Shown piece after piece: positions 11,825-24,942 of a DNA stretch of 64,000 bases. The notes under the pieces are model-generated. The model did not search any database. It was not told the DNA's origin and was given only the letters and a program-made list of their open reading frames with translations. Made by a program: the position numbers and the translations under genes. Source of the DNA: Neodontobutis hainanensis (lineage: Eukaryota; Chordata; Actinopteri; Gobiiformes; Odontobutidae); the NCBI GenBank assembly GCA_024349245.1, contig JALDNG010000550.1, positions 124,001 through 188,000 on the forward strand, in the 5' to 3' direction. How positions within the stretch are numbered: position 1 is the stretch's first letter; each line of letters begins with the position of its first letter.

Positions 11825-12225
11825 AATAAGTTATTAACTCTGCCTCACAGCAAGAAGGTCGTGAGTTCAAAACCCGGCAGACTCAAATATTCTCGACCAT
11901 CTCCGGTCTTTCTGTGAGGAGTCTGCATGTCCTCCACATGTTACCATGGGTTCTATCCGGGTACTCCGGCTTCCTCCCACCGTCCAAAGACATGCATGTA
12001 TAGGTTAATTGGCAACTCTAAAGTGTCCCTAGTGAATGAATGTGAGAGTGAATGGTTGTCTGTCACTGTCTGTCTCTATATGTCAGCCCCGTGACCAACT
12101 GGCCACTGTCCAGGGTGAACCCCGCCTCAGGCCCAAAGCTGCTGGGATAGGCTCCAGTCACCTGCGACCCCTAACGGGACAAAGCGGTAGAAAAAATAAA
12201 AATAAATAAAAATGAATAAGTTAAT
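11825..12225 (+). mobile_element. SINE with L2/Rex-type 3' part
   Basis: The head resembles a tRNA-derived promoter: CTCTGCCTCACAGCAAGAAG and a degraded B box GAGTTCAAAACC. The body contains segments common in fish SINEs (CCTCCCACCGTCCAAAGACA, TTAATTGGCAACTCTAAAG) and ends in GCTGGGATAGGCTCCAGTC and CGGGACAAAGCGGTAGA followed by an A-rich AAATAA tail. It is non-coding and moved by a partner LINE. Confidence 0.75.
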
Positions 12226-15200
12226 AACTGGTCTGTGAAGGTAACAACTGCAACAACATGTTTCCCTTATTAACCCCCTTGTTAATGCGTGCTGGTTGTG
12301 CCCAGATGTAACCGCCATTTTATTGCCCTGTGGTAAGGACAATATTGAGGAATAGGGGAGCAATGGGCATAAGTTGTCCATATTTATATAGTCATTGGTT
12401 TGAACGCTGTAGCGCTACTTGTCCTGCTGTAGTGCTGCTCTACAGGTGTTTATGAGCTAATCGTTCCTTTGGCCTTGTTATGAGAGGCCTTATGTTGTGA
12501 GATGATTCTATGTCAGATCTTGGCCTTATTCTGGAATGCTTTTATCACATCCATGAGACAGAGGCCGACAGTGAGGGGATATTGCTGCTGCTCTTTATCA
12601 GACAGATGAAAGAGTTGTGAGTGTTTGAAACCAGAGACAACCACCTGGTTTACAGATAGGACCATCAGCAGGAGCTCTGGGCTCTGCAGGGGCCCTGCAG
12701 TGGGGCAGGGGGATTTGATATTGCTCCATGTCTGTTCTAAAGATGTTTGTCCTGGAAGGTTCTAGAGCAGACTAGTGGAACTCAGCACAGAGAATGAGTT
12801 CTATTCAACGGGACTGCTGTCTGTGTCCATGGTCCCATTCAAGGAGAGGATGAGTACTCATATTGACTTAGGCTACTCCTGCATTTATGAACACAGTCCT
12901 AATATCTGGCATTCAGACTGTGTTAAAGAGAACATAATTAAGTCTGACACCAGTCTACAGCCCACTGAGACAGTCAACTGCAACATTAATACCCTAACAT
13001 TTTGAGTTTAAAGCATGTGAACACAATATAGTTAGACTTCACAACTTGGAAAGTGCCAGACCTCTTCCTGCATTCCACAGAGCCATAAGCACAGGGGCAA
13101 CAGGAGGCAACGGGGCTATGTGGGAGGGGTTAATGGCTACCAGTCAAAGGTCATTTCCTGTGTATTGATTATTAGTGTTGTGCATTATAGGATGGACCAG
13201 CCACAGCACTCAGGAGAGAACAAGGCTCGCTCTGAGGCTCAATCACATTAGTATCTGTCACATAGTGACGCCACAGCAGCTGCTCCAGCTTAACTCTGTG
13301 TCTAACTACAGGTCTGTCAGGGCTCCACCAGAATCTGTAAGGATTAAACAGAAACTCAGTCTGGCAAAGCTCCATAAGCCAGTCAGTTACTCAGATATGT
13401 TCCATACCGACCAATCACATTTGAATGCTGATGGAGTGTTGTCTTGCATCACACTCGAAAAGTCCCGTATACAAAACAGTCAAGACGCAGGGACTGCTGA
13501 AAGTTTGTTTGCCTCCGCTATTTAATCAGTTTAAAATAATCAAGACAACATTACGTGTTTCAAACTTCAACAGCAGACAGCGCTTGTAGCGTACCTTTTA
13601 AAGATGTTTTTGCACGCCATATTTGTTTTTTTACTTCTTCGTAGATTTTTGCCTAGCTAACGTCATGTCCGTTGCAATTCCAATTGGTTGGCCCCAAGTG
13701 GCTTAGCCATTAAGTGTTGTGATATTTATGTTTCAAGTTCTTTTTTGAAAGCTACAAAGGTAGGTTTTAAATGGATATATTTGACATTGTGGATCTGAAA
13801 TTTGGCTAGATAAATTATAAGTTTGATGGCAAAGACAAGGTTCGATATCCTTAGCTAGATATATGCTATACTCAACGACATGGACAACCCTTTACATGCT
13901 GTTACTGAGAGAAGACGAGCTGCCTCTGGACCTCCGAGACTCTGTAGGACAGAGTGCCTCCTATTAGCATAAGGCTGTGCAACACCTCAGACTGAGGCAG
14001 GAATTGTCTGTATTTACATAAAACATCAAACATTCCTTTGTGATATAATGACATTATTGTGCAGTTTGAATGATATAAAACACTACTCAAACAATATTGG
14101 GTTTACTGTAAGAGCTGGCCAGCTGCCACACATTACAATTCAATGATATCGAGAAAATTAAGTGAACACAAACTGAGTTTATTTTAACTACAAAAACATA
14201 TGTAGTCATAACACAGGAGCGCTACAGTAAGAACTATAGGAATTATAGGTAGAAATGTATCAGAATTATACTAAGCACCAATAGAGCATACACAAAATCA
14301 AGAAAACATTCAATCTGAAATATTTGTAATTCCTGAATTTCAACTTCAGCGCTCTGAAAACCACTGACACTGACTTTATTATCTTTTAAAAAGATCTGAT
14401 CAATGATTTTGGCATGTCTGAATTCTATGGAACACCATAACATTGTGGTGCTTCAAGGAGTCTTTGCAATATAGATATTGCATATTTGGAAAATTATATA
14501 TTTTTCTAAAGCCAAAGCTCTACTTGTAGATACAGGGCACCACATTTGAGCATAATTCTTGACAACTGTGACTTCAGAGGAACAGTAGACATGGGAAATG
14601 TGGTTGAAAGTTCCCAACTTGAACAAAAATGTTTTCTGTAAAAATGAAAAAACATTAAGACAATACACTTCAGCAGCACTTCATAAAACGTGATAACTTA
14701 ACTTGGACTAAGTTTGTGAGCGTAAAAGCATCAGTCTGCTGCTAGTAGGATTTTTTCAAGTAATATCACCATAAACAAACAAATATTCAGTATATTTTGC
14801 CAATATAACGCAAAAAGTCCAACTCTTGGTTTCTACTGGAGCATTACAGGTCAGTACAGGTACCATACCACTTTGGGCCCTGGTCCACTTTCCAAAAGGT
14901 GGAGCTAAACGCTGCAGTCTGCTGATTGGACGAGATAATCCTAACTCAACAGGAAAAACATCAAATGGAAATGATTCTTGTAGTTTTTTCATTGTTGAAG
15001 TGTGTCTTGTTCTTGTGATCAACAGGCATATTCCAAAAGAAAACATGCTAAATGTACTTGTGTCTGAAAACAAAGCTAGTGTTATTATCAAAAGCGGTTT
15101 ATGGTTTTAAACAGGGTCAGCATCATGCGGCTTTCACTTTTAATTGCATTGTTTTCATTGACACAAGTAGCATCTGTGACATTAAATAGTGACTCCAAAA

Positions 15201-15839
15201 GTATAGAAATTTGGTGCAGCTCTATAAATGTAATGTTCATAGGGCTGTGAATAAACCTGAACAGTCTAAAGTTTACAGCAGCATTATACGGCTGTACCAG
15301 TCTCACACACTACACTGCAGAGTTCTGATGCCCAGGTAGACACTGTGTTGGAGTGTCACTACAGTGTACTGTTATTCTGTTTTTTTCTCTAAAATACTGA
15401 CTGGTTATAAATAGGCTCATATTGCTTTGGACAGACAGTTTAAAATTAACTGTAGCCAGGGATTGCCAAGAAATCCAATTCTCTGTGCCGCACTTCTTGT
15501 CTAATCTTGTTGTTACCAAACTATAATTAGGTTTGCGGGACTGGGCCATGCCTGCTCATAGTGGACACGGGTGTTCACTTCCCCTGCCCTCCCTCCCTCT
15601 GCTTTGAGGATTCAAATTGGTTCCAGATGCATTCTCTCACGGCCAGCCTTTAGAACAGAACGACAATATGAAAGCAACTAATACAGGAAGAACAAAACCT
15701 GCCAGAGGAAAAATGTATGCATCTGTATACAAAGTATGATGTGGGAGAGGCTCAATCATATAGCCACCATGGCTCATCACTCCTCCACATGCCACTATTG
15801 TAGACATTAAAGCTTTGTGTTACTGTCAGAACAAAATGT

Positions 15840-16330
15840 GCAGCCCAAATGAGGATCTAAGAGTTGAGATTCTTTCATGTTCTGGGTCAACATGACAAAA
15901 ACAACTGCTAATGCAATATTTAGCCAGAGCGGATCAACATCCTGCCTCCATGTGGATCACACATCAAAGAGCCAGCGTTAATTTATGAGCCTGTCCACAA
16001 GCCCTTCTGGATATCAACAAAAGCCGGAGGGATTGGGGGAGCACATCGTGCCAAATGGCCCTAGAATGTGGCAACAAAGTGTAAAAGAGGCAGCTGTTGA
16101 TTTAGCCAATTAACAACTGAAAGCTAATTCAGTCGTCTTACAGCCACAATCCACACTTCTGTTGTCCTGCTGCAGCCTTCACTGGGGCCCGCCCAGGCAT
16201 TAACCTCCTCAAAGGCTACAACACTCTCTAATTCAGCCTCATTCTGTGGCTCAAGTGTGACAATACACAAACACTGCTCCCGGTGAATGATGCCTGGCAT
16301 CTATAAAATAAATAATCCTAATGTCATTAA
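15840..16330. promoter_or_regulatory. Candidate conserved non-coding element
   Basis: A 490-bp run of complex sequence without repeat signatures, rich in homeodomain-like TAAT/ATTA cores (GTTAATTTATGAG, AGCCAATTAACAACTG, GCTAATTCAG) and ending in GTCATTAAC. No frame is open. The call rests only on sequence texture and could be wrong; alignment to other fish genomes would decide. Confidence 0.25.
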
Positions 16331-17088
16331 CAGTTGGCGAGACACAAAAGGAGAGCTGTGGTAGTGTAGTCTATCGGTGTCAAATTTAAAAAACAAGACT
16401 CCAGAATGAGTCAGCGTGATAGATTTAAAGACTCAAACTACAATGGAAAGCCTACGTATGGCACGTACATATTAAAAATGCAGCTTTAGTTGTAGTCTGC
16501 CATGTCTGCTATAGGACTGGGTGCTTGCTGACACCGTTCTTTTCCATCTAGTCTACTGTCTGCCACCATCACTTTGTTCTAGTTATGAAAATAAACCTTT
16601 TTATAAATCCACTTTAGACCAAACTTTTTACATTAGCTCCACGGTGTGGTTTTCAGAGCGAGTCTGCTTTAGTGTCGCTGCCTCATGCTAGCCCTCACTA
16701 AACTAACGGAAAGTCAAGCTAGTCCACTCACTCTGGGTTTACCAGCAGCACGGTGGCTTTGGTGGGACTTATATTTTTACACATTTTCTTTATCACTGAG
16801 CAATATCTAACCCATTATGTAACGCTAGGCCTATTATGCAACCGAACACTCATTTCGAAGCAGTTTTCCCCGGGTTTCCCATATTCGTCCCTCTGGTATG
16901 AGGTTCCAGTGGGCGGCAGCTAGCGACAAAGAATATCAAAAGTTTTCATCAAAGGTTTTCACAGCCAAACTTGGCGCATAATGGACGCCAAGTTTCCCAA
17001 CTCATTTATAGCCGTATTATAAACGTTGATAAAGTTTTCTGTTTGAATAGATAACACCCAAAGGCGGCAGATCAGTTAGTGAGGGGAC

Positions 17089-17350
17089 TCACCCTGAGCT
17101 CGCAGCGGCTGACAGAAAAAGTTCCCGGCCAGGAGCAAACAGCTTATCTGGAAACACACACGCATCTTACTGAAATCCCACAGAGCATTGTGGATGAGAA
17201 GGCATTAAAACAGTGGTGTGACACGCTCCTTAGGTCCCCGTCCAAAGTGTGTCCTCAGTGAAGCCCCGCTGCAGTGGAGCCGGACATGCGCACTGCCTGC
17301 TCTTAACGGGACCGTCCTGACAGATGTGGAGGTTGATCTGTGCCACCGCA
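17089..17350 (-). promoter_or_regulatory. Possible first exon and promoter of a minus-strand transcript
   Basis: The minus strand shows an excellent splice donor, GAGCTCAGG|GTGAGTCC, whose exon side ends at about 17,089. The 260 bp upstream of it are markedly GC-richer than the surroundings (CAGCTCAGCGCAGGGCAGG, GCCGGACATGCGCACTGCC). No ATG-initiated frame is convincing, so it would be untranslated. It could belong with the orphan exon at 6764-6818, but nothing links them directly. Confidence 0.2.
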
Positions 17351-18399
17351 GCTCAGCGCAGGGCAGGGCAGGGCCAGAAACAGTTCTGCCGTCATAATGT
17401 AAATAATATAATTAATTATGGTCTCGGTAGAAAGAACGGGCACAACCTGGAGGACAGTGAAAAGGATGCAGCTTGATTTTCATAAGGTAAAGACAGGTTA
17501 TGTTGACTCAGTTCAAGAGTAAACCTGTTATTTATGGGTCTAGTCCGGAATAATGTCAGGTTTAGTACGTAGTTTATTTCTGTTTGAAATAGATGAATAT
17601 ATACATTAGAGGTTCTTAAACATGTGTAATGTCTAATACGGATGTGTGGGCTGCTGTGAGTTCGACAATAGGCTTCCATTTGGAATTTGTTGTATTTTTA
17701 GAAAAAATTTCTAACATTCTAAAATAACTTGCTTGTAGGAGCCTATGGCATAGTGTATCATAATTTCTCAACATATTTATGTAGACTTGAAAGAAAGAAA
17801 ATAAAGGCAACAGAAAACATAATCTGGTCATTAATGAAGATGATGAAAAACACTGCATTGTGTCAATTTCATGATGAAAGTCTACAAGTCAAAGGTCAAA
17901 GATGTTTTATAAGAACTGTCTCTGATTTTAAGATTTTGTAGCTAAACATCCTATAGCCCTGACAGTACTTTAGAGATGAGAAAAAGAAAGGAGATGTTCC
18001 TGAAAAGACAAACAGGGCTTCCTCAAAATCTTCCATTATCTTTGAAAAGCTGGAAATTATGATATTTGTCTATAAAAAACAAAACAATTCTTCCAAACAG
18101 TCTCAAACAGTAAACCTGCAGAAATAGACCAGAAGGCCAATCTTTATGTTGTATGACCCATTGAAAGCTCTGCGGCGGCTGTGACCAGGTGGATAACTGA
18201 GACAGAGGACACTGGCCTATACAGTTCATCCAGCCACAGGAAGTGTGCAGGGTCTGGAAGGGCCCCCCAGGCTGCACCCCTTTGTCCCTCTAATGCCCAT
18301 GTCAATAGCACCAGGCGGGCTTTGTGCTCACAGGCATCCCCACAGCAGGGAGGGCTCTGTCCGGTGCGACCCCTCTTTTGTAACACACTGAGAGGTCGA

Positions 18400-18800
18400 G
18401 AGTGAGGAGGATGTCTGCGGCTGGAGTCAATACTTTGGCCCTATGAGGTAGTTTGATGAATGAAGAGAGGCAAGAGGGCCAATCAATCACTCATGCAGAC
18501 CATGCCTTCATCTGAGACATAATGACTAATACATTGTACAAACATTTTCAGTAATGTCTGCACAGCTTCATAAATATAATACTTGGTCCCTTCACTTGGC
18601 TGTTGCAGTGATTATAAAAAAGCCATCTTGGCAACATTTGGAAGCTGAATGAACATTATTTCTTTACTTTTCCCAGAGCACTGTTTGACTGAGAGCCACA
18701 TGGTTATAGAAGGAGGTTATATAAACACACTGAGGACTTTAGCCAAATGAGAAGATAACATGTCATTTGCATTTACAGTTGACTGACAGTAGGCAGCAGC
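18400..18800. promoter_or_regulatory. Candidate conserved non-coding element
   Basis: Repeat-free sequence with clustered factor-like motifs: CCAATCAATCA, a TCATAAATATAATA stretch, an octamer-like CATTTGCATTTAC near 18,765 and AGATAACA. No open frame. Evidence is sequence texture only. Confidence 0.2.
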
Positions 18801-19179
18801 AGGTGAGGAAAGAGATATTACTACTTGCTGTGTATTCATAGTAGCCATCCTGCTTCAAAACAAGAGAGGACTATATTCTAAATTTTAAAAAGTTCTACGT
18901 TCTTAGAAGAACCCACGCCTAAAATGTAGAAAACAGCTCCAGAATATTATGTTTATTAAGATGGTAATAAACCAGAAACACCATTCTTCTACTACTGTTT
19001 TTTTTGCAGCAGTATATGGATATACTGTATGTACCTCCAGCCTCTCACACAGCCACATGCAGGCTTTTACACTCCGTTTATCACGAGTTAGTGATTGTTC
19101 AATTTGTCCAGGGTGTATATACCTACATTTTAAAATGTGTTTTTAGCTCATATAGACAATAACTTGTACAGTATGATGA

Positions 19180-19370
19180 CATTGTTTATGGTGATTCTCT
19201 GTGGGGTTACCTTTATTTTATTTATTTACACCTATTTATTCAGATTGCACTTCAAAAACATACCTCATCTATATTGCATTGTATCATTATGTATGTGTGT
19301 TTTTTGTGCTTTGCTGTCTGTCTTCAATTGCCACTCGGGGCAAAAGTTTTTTTGAATTGAATTGAATTAC
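19180..19370 (+). mobile_element. LINE 3' tail
   Basis: The segment ends TGCCACTCGGGGCAAAAG then T-rich sequence and GAATT repeats (GAATTGAATTGAATT). A GCCCCTCGGGG...AATAAAGTTTTTTGAATTGAATT ending is common in fish LINEs with short tandem tails. The upstream part is non-coding. Confidence 0.45.
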
Positions 19371-20200
19371 CCGTGGGCTCTGACTTGGGTTAAAGTGGTG
19401 ATGATAACTTAATGTGTAGTATGCAAGGTCATGTTTTTCTAGTATTCATTGTTATACCTTTATAACAACAGTGACTCTGAAACATTCCTCTCCCCTTTCT
19501 TTTTAATATTACTCCTCAAAAGTATTGTACTCATTACAATAATACATTACATTATTACATTATTTCTACACATACTATACATACACCCAGTGCTTAATTT
19601 GTAAAGCTGGAGGTGGGGGAACACAGAGAGAATATGCCACACATAAACACTCGGTTTGAGTCCCATATGAATTTTATTTATTATAGACTGTTTCACTTGG
19701 CTGACATAGACAATTGTTTCCAGCTCAAATGTTTTTAAATTGCTCAAACGAGGTCTTAATTAGGACTAGATTATAGGTTACCCTGAAGAATAGGGACACA
19801 AACCGGTAGGGGCACAGATGTACAGTATAATTAGATAACGGCTATATATAATCTAATACAGCATAATTTATAATATTTTAATACAGAACATAATATTACA
19901 ATATGGTATAATAATACATCTGTCTTTCATATAGTTTATTGTGAGTATTTTGACTTGAAACTTGCTCTGAACAATGTCAGCTGCTTACTCAGTCCCTGTC
20001 ACAGACATAAGACACAACCAGCACAAAACGTAAAGAACTGTTCCTTTACCACATATAAATTTATATAGATAAAAAACAATTAGCGCTGTTATGCATTAGC
20101 TAATAAAAAAGTTCTTTAAATAGAAGACAGTGAGCTTTTGATGTGAGGCTAATGTTAGCAAATAGACATTTTTCAGAAACTTTCCAAGGAGGAAATGGAT

Positions 20201-20670
20201 TAGGGCTGCAACAACTAATCAGATTAACCGATTATAATCGATTATTAAAATAATCATCAACTAATCTAGTAATTGATTAATTTCTATCTGAGGAATTCAT
20301 AGACTCTGAAACTTGCCATGTGCTGAGAGAAGAGGGGTTTATTACAAAGACAGAGCAGTGAATCCACAGAAACAGTAAAAGAGATGATAAATGGTTATGT
20401 CTATATATGCTCTATCCACAAGTCCTGTGGCACACTTGTTGCTTTGTCCGGTTCAGATTTAGTAAATATCTATGTGATTTTTTTTCTAGTATTATCATCA
20501 GTTTTAAGTAGGAACAATAAAACACCTCAAGTTTTTGACCACTTGTCTTTGTTAGTCCACCAGGTCATCATGTATTTACACACACTTCCCTATATGGTTA
20601 CTAATCGATTAAACAAAAAGAAAAACGTCAGATTAATCTATTATATAACTAATCGTTAGCTACAGCCCTC
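20201..20670. mobile_element. hAT-like MITE
   Basis: The left end TAGGGCTGCAACAACTAATC and the right end, reverse complemented, GAGGGCTGTAGCTAACGATTAG form imperfect inverted repeats rich in ATCGATTA. This is a familiar hAT MITE type. No coding frame, and the target duplication is not clear. Confidence 0.55.
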
Positions 20671-21849
20671 AAGCCAATCAGTGCATAAACAAGTTCAAGA
20701 TTAGCCTCTTAGCCGCAGTGCCAGTGAATATTATGGGAAATGATGTGGTCCCCAAATCTCCGCTTGGAGGGTGTAGAGCCCTTCCTTGATCCAAATGAGT
20801 ACTGGGGCACAACTTTGTTTCTCGTAAACTAGCAAAACAAGCGCTAAGGGGTAAGGTGATTCAGTTTTGAAATTTCAGTCATCAGTTCTCAACCTACACT
20901 TGAATTACTGATCCTGAACAGACATAAACTCATTGTGTGCCATCAGGTTTGTTCTCCAATGCTTCAGGAGTCTGCTTTGATGGAAACTTACACATCCATC
21001 ATGGTTGAAATTGGGAAGAGATACCATCTAATTTTTTGGTTTACATTTTCCTAGTCTTAGCAGAACATTTTTAAATTTTGGCCCTTTTTTAGAGTTGGTT
21101 TGGGTTTCATTTTTTCCTAACCAGGAACACTTCATTTATTCTCTCATATTCATGCCTATTGGTTTCTTTCTTGATGTGCCGTCCTGAAGCACCTCTGGTA
21201 CAATGGCTAGGACTGAGTAAATAACACCTTTCTTATATCAAGACTCGACTCTGCAGACCGGAGTGCGTTGTCAGCAAGTTTAATAACATTCCAAAGGGTG
21301 AAACTAAAGGAAAGAAAAAAATTAAAATCAAAATATGTATTAAATAAAAATAACTCAAAAGACTCCATTGATACAGCAAGACACATTATCCATGTCAAAA
21401 CACCGTAAAGTGTGCTCTAAGTACATCATCTCAACGTCGGTGCAAATAGTGGCTAATTAACATGTGTAATTCCTCCACATTATGAACAAATAATACATTT
21501 CTAAACAAAATTGCTTTCAGAAAACAAAGTACAAACTTATATTTTTGATACATATCAACGATACAACCTTAAAACACAAGGCCATGTGAGCGGGCAATGT
21601 GGAATCTTGTCGTACTACTGTTACTTACATACAATAAAGTTTTGGTTTGGTCTTCTAACTGTACTACCTAGATTGACCCCTCAATGACAGTATAAACATT
21701 TGCTTGTAATAACAACTCACAAAGCCATACTAACTTTACCAGAACAGAACAGTGGACCACATTTGACGTCCTAAGACCTGACTAACCAGTGGTATTGTCG
21801 GAGTAGAAACATATTGTGTTTAAAAATAATAACACAAAATTCTGATCTT
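20671..21849. other. No gene recognised
   Basis: AT-rich, stops in all frames, no inverted-repeat boundaries seen. Confidence 0.4.
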
Positions 21850-22200
21850 TTATGTCTTTATTGAACACGCTCATTCAATAGCAGTGGAAAAAGTAAGTCA
21901 ACCCAACCTAGTTAATGACCTTAAAAAAAACTAATTAAAGTCAGGTTTTAGCATACCTGGGGTCTTGTTAAAACTTTGATAAAAAATATATATATATTTT
22001 TGGAGTTTGCTCTGCACTGGCCAGGAAGCACCTGGTTGAGGTTATTGCTGCCAAGGGGGGGAAGCAATAACCTGTCAAATTTTTAGTCATTTGTCAATAC
22101 CCTTGACTCAGACAAAGATCAACTCACATTTTAAGACAAATTTATTCAGAAAACCAAGAAATTCCAAAAGGGTCACATACTTTCTCTTGCCTCTGTATAA
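21850..22200 (-). mobile_element. Tc1-like terminal fragment
   Basis: The right part holds, on the minus strand, a TATGTGACCCTTTTGGAATT...TTGGTTTTCTGAATAAA-like sequence seen at Tc1 termini in fish. The left part repeats the same theme in inverted form (TATTGAACACGCTCATTC...GTAAGTCAACCC). No transposase remains. Confidence 0.4.
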
Positions 22201-22254
22201 TGTGAAATGGAAGTGCTATTACAATGCTGATGAACCACTGTAACCACTGTAAAC

Positions 22255-22385
22255 AACTATTGGCCCATATCAAACTTGCCACTCCTAGGTAAACTCCTTG
22301 AAAAAGTTGTATACAAACAAAAATGACTTTCTCCTGATAAACAACGGTTTTGATGCTTTCCAGTCATGTTTTAGGCCCAAGCGTC
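22255..22385 (+). pseudogene. LINE reverse transcriptase fragment
   Basis: Plus-strand translation of about 22,258-22,380 gives WPISNLPLLGKLLEKVVYKQ and then a DAFQS-like block. These match the NYRPISNLP...EKVV motif region that opens the reverse transcriptase of L2/CR1-type LINEs. Both sides are lost and the frame breaks after about 40 codons. Confidence 0.65.
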
Positions 22386-22689
22386 TCCCATGAAACCTCC
22401 TAAATGTTGTTGTGTAAGGGCCATTCGGCAAAATATGGCGAAATACGGCAATATACCGTCATCCACCAGAGAGAAACCCAATGTCAACTTTACAAGTGTA
22501 AAAATCATATTTAAGCCTGGTACAAAAGATGTCTCCGGTCTCTAGAGCTAAGTTTTTACTACGTGACAACTCTGGGGTTGATTATTACTTCTGTTTACGC
22601 TATATCTAAAAACTATTGTTTTACTATGGAGTAAAAGCCGAAAATTTAAAAATTTTATTACCGAATCGTAAAGACAATATCAGTGAATA

Positions 22690-23356
22690 GTAGAGTTGAG
22701 TACCGGATACTCAGCTGAAAGCAGTATCCGGTACAGATAAGACAGTGCCAAATCTTTTTGTTTTATTGAGGTTAATTGGTGGCTTAAGTTAATGAACTGC
22801 GAGTGGAACCTCATTGAAGAAATGAGCGTTTCTGGTTATTTTAATTTATTTATGCACTTTAAAAGTAACACATTAATTTGATGTGAACTTTATTATTATT
22901 GTCAAGTTACTGCCTTTAATTTGACTACCTTGTCTTAGAGACAGGTATTTTTCTTTACGGTGTTTCGATAACATTGTTTGTAGCTTTTGCTAATCATTTT
23001 TGAAATTGAGTGTTGCGCAACTGAACTGAACTGAACTGAATTGAATTATATTGAAATGTATTGAACTGAACTGAGTTATATTGATAGCTAAATGGTTAAC
23101 TAAATATAACTAACTGATTTGAGATAGTAACTTGTTACCGGTAACTGTTATGAATGCTGAGTGCCTGACACTTTCTTGCTGTATTTCATAAAAAAATAAA
23201 GGAATTGGTGGTATAAAACTATAATATTACAAATAATTAGCTACACACACACACACACACACACACACCGGGTGTGGAAAAATAAAAAAATAAATTCACA
23301 CTAATAATAAAAAAAATTAAAAGTAAGTTTTTAGTAAGTTCATTACATTTTTCTTC
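22690..23356 (+). mobile_element. hAT-like repeat, copy 2, left part
   Basis: Begins with a hAT-type end (GAGTTGAGTACCGGATACTC, then GCAGTATCCGGTACAGATAA). It contains a CA microsatellite (23,243-23,268) and is interrupted at 23,356 by the KDZ transposon. The sequence resumes at 46,441. Its last eight bases, TTTTCTTC (23,349-23,356), are the left KDZ target duplication. Confidence 0.7.
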
Positions 23357-24494
23357 CAACCCAGTCTCTCCAGAAAAAGGTCAGTAATGAACGTTTTTGC
23401 AGTCTCACAATACGTTGACTATGTACATTTTTTCACAAAAAAATGTAGGATGTGTACGTCTGTGAAAATGTACTATTTTAACATTTTTAGTGACGTTTAT
23501 AATCTACGTTTGTGATTATCAAGTGCGAATTGCCCACAATAGATCCAAATCCAGTGAATATTACAGGATGTAACATCCTATATTCATTAATTAACTGCAC
23601 TGAGCACAACAACTGGCCGTTTTATAATCTACCTGGGCGCCAGTGTTGAGCTTATAGACTCCGTTTAGAAATAAAGAAAGCAGCTGTTGTCCCGAGCACT
23701 TGGCGTTGCCATGGTTTCAGTGGACGCTAAACCCGTGCCTTTCCATGCATGAAATATTATTGTTACGGTAGGTTAGAAATGTTGTGAGAAGTCTGAAGTG
23801 TAGGCCTAGTTCATAAATTAATTGAACTCTGGTTTGCTGAGGGGTTAGGGAAACAGGGTTATGCTGCACTGGACAAAATTGAAAAATCCATAGAGCACAC
23901 ATTACCTCTGTACAGTGAAATTGTATATTTGGCTTTTTATTAATGATGACATTCACTAAGATTTCTCAAAAAACAACGGGTGTAATATTTTACCAGCCGG
24001 AGATGGTTTTGGTTGTAATTCAAGACGGAAACATTTTGACGTGACACCACTCCTCTCTTATAGTGACGTCGGCTACGGCTGGCTGCCCGAACATCTCCCA
24101 AAGTGACTCGAACTAAGCACTTTTACTTCTCGGAAAGCTATTGTGTATTTCATGTTTGCTTGTTAATTGTTTATGGTTTACGTTGCTACATTGAGGCTTA
24201 CTAATAAAGCATACAGCCATTGCGCCTCGCCAGACAGGAACAGCGACACTCGAGTGCCGCCGAGGTACTTACACCCACAGAAATGACTAAATCTGTTGAC
24301 ATTTAGTTTCTAGACATTCACTCCACCTTTATGTTGTCTGTAAAGTTTTGATGAAAACCTAAGCTAGAGTATTTTGGTTAAAAATGAGAGTTGTATTGAT
24401 CACAAATCTCCATTAAATGTTATTTGTCATTATTGTTGAAGTAATTAACAAATGGTGTCTTGTGTCACTTGTCAGATAGCTTTAATATAGAGCC
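23357..24494 (+). repeat. KDZ left terminal inverted repeat (outer part)
   Basis: The first 1,138 bp of the left inverted repeat. The repeat continues after the retrovirus at 32,509-32,576, giving about 1.2 kb, and pairs with 43,064-46,440. The 240-bp window 23,717-23,956 and its partner 45,840-46,079 translate to 79 residues differing at only two positions, so the two arms are very similar. Confidence 0.85.
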
Positions 24495-24917
24495 TGTAAT
24501 GGGAAAATGATATTTTCCTCTTTCACATGCTCTGTGCTGTCCTTGACCGCAGCAGAATGATATGTGCACCACCTGTGCTACTGTTTTCAAACTGATACAA
24601 TTGTCTTATACAGAGACAACTCTGTTTTCTGGGAAAACCAGTAAAATGCTGATTCATGTTAGACGGCTCACTCTCTGAGAGCCAGTGTTTCATTTTCTTA
24701 TCTGCTGTGATTTCAGTATAAATTCTAAGCCCGCCTAGTTAACATTGGGACTGTTCATGCAACTCTGTACACAGACAGAGTTGTATTTTCCATTCCTCCT
24801 TTTGCAAAAGATGTCTCTGAATTCTTTTTTCCTTTTTCCTTAAATAAATCACCAAAAGACATCTGTTGTTTTCTCTCAAACTTATTCCACAATAATATAT
24901 TTATTTTTTCAACCACA
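24495..24917 (+). repeat. 5' LTR of the endogenous retrovirus
   Basis: 423 bp, TGTAATGGG...CAACCACA. A TATA-like TATAAA is at 24,717-24,722 and a polyadenylation signal AATAAA at 24,843-24,848, which fits a U3-R-U5 layout. By eye it is identical to the 3' LTR except for one T in a T-run (four T at 24,693-24,696, five at 32,279-32,283). Confidence 0.93.
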
Positions 24918-24922
24918 ATTCT

Positions 24923-24942
24923 TGGTGTCAGAAGTGGGATCG
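24923..24942 (+). promoter_or_regulatory. Retroviral primer-binding site, tRNA-Leu type
   Basis: TGGTGTCAGAAGTGGGATCG, five bases after the LTR. It is complementary to the 3' end of vertebrate tRNA-Leu(CAA), CCCACTTCTGACA plus CCA, over at least 16 bases as I recall that tRNA. Replication would therefore be primed by leucine tRNA. Confidence 0.75.

Larger units (their letters stand above)
12226..20200. other. Mostly unannotated single-copy-looking DNA
   Basis: No protein-coding gene can be supported. ORFs here are short, overlapping and without family features. Listed separately are two candidate conserved non-coding stretches, a possible first exon near 17,090-17,350 and a LINE tail at 19,180-19,370. 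A hAT-like end (CAGTGCTTAATTTGTAAA) sits near 19,589 without a visible partner. Confidence 0.4.

Noticed and set aside
14756..15110. Overlapping ORFs of 111 and 94 codons on opposite strands
   Set aside because: No family features, no splice or promoter context, and low-complexity composition; probably chance.
23717..23956. 79-codon ORF conserved with a second copy at 45,840-46,079
   Set aside because: Both lie in the inverted arms of the KDZ element; similarity follows from arm identity. No start context, splice sites or family features.
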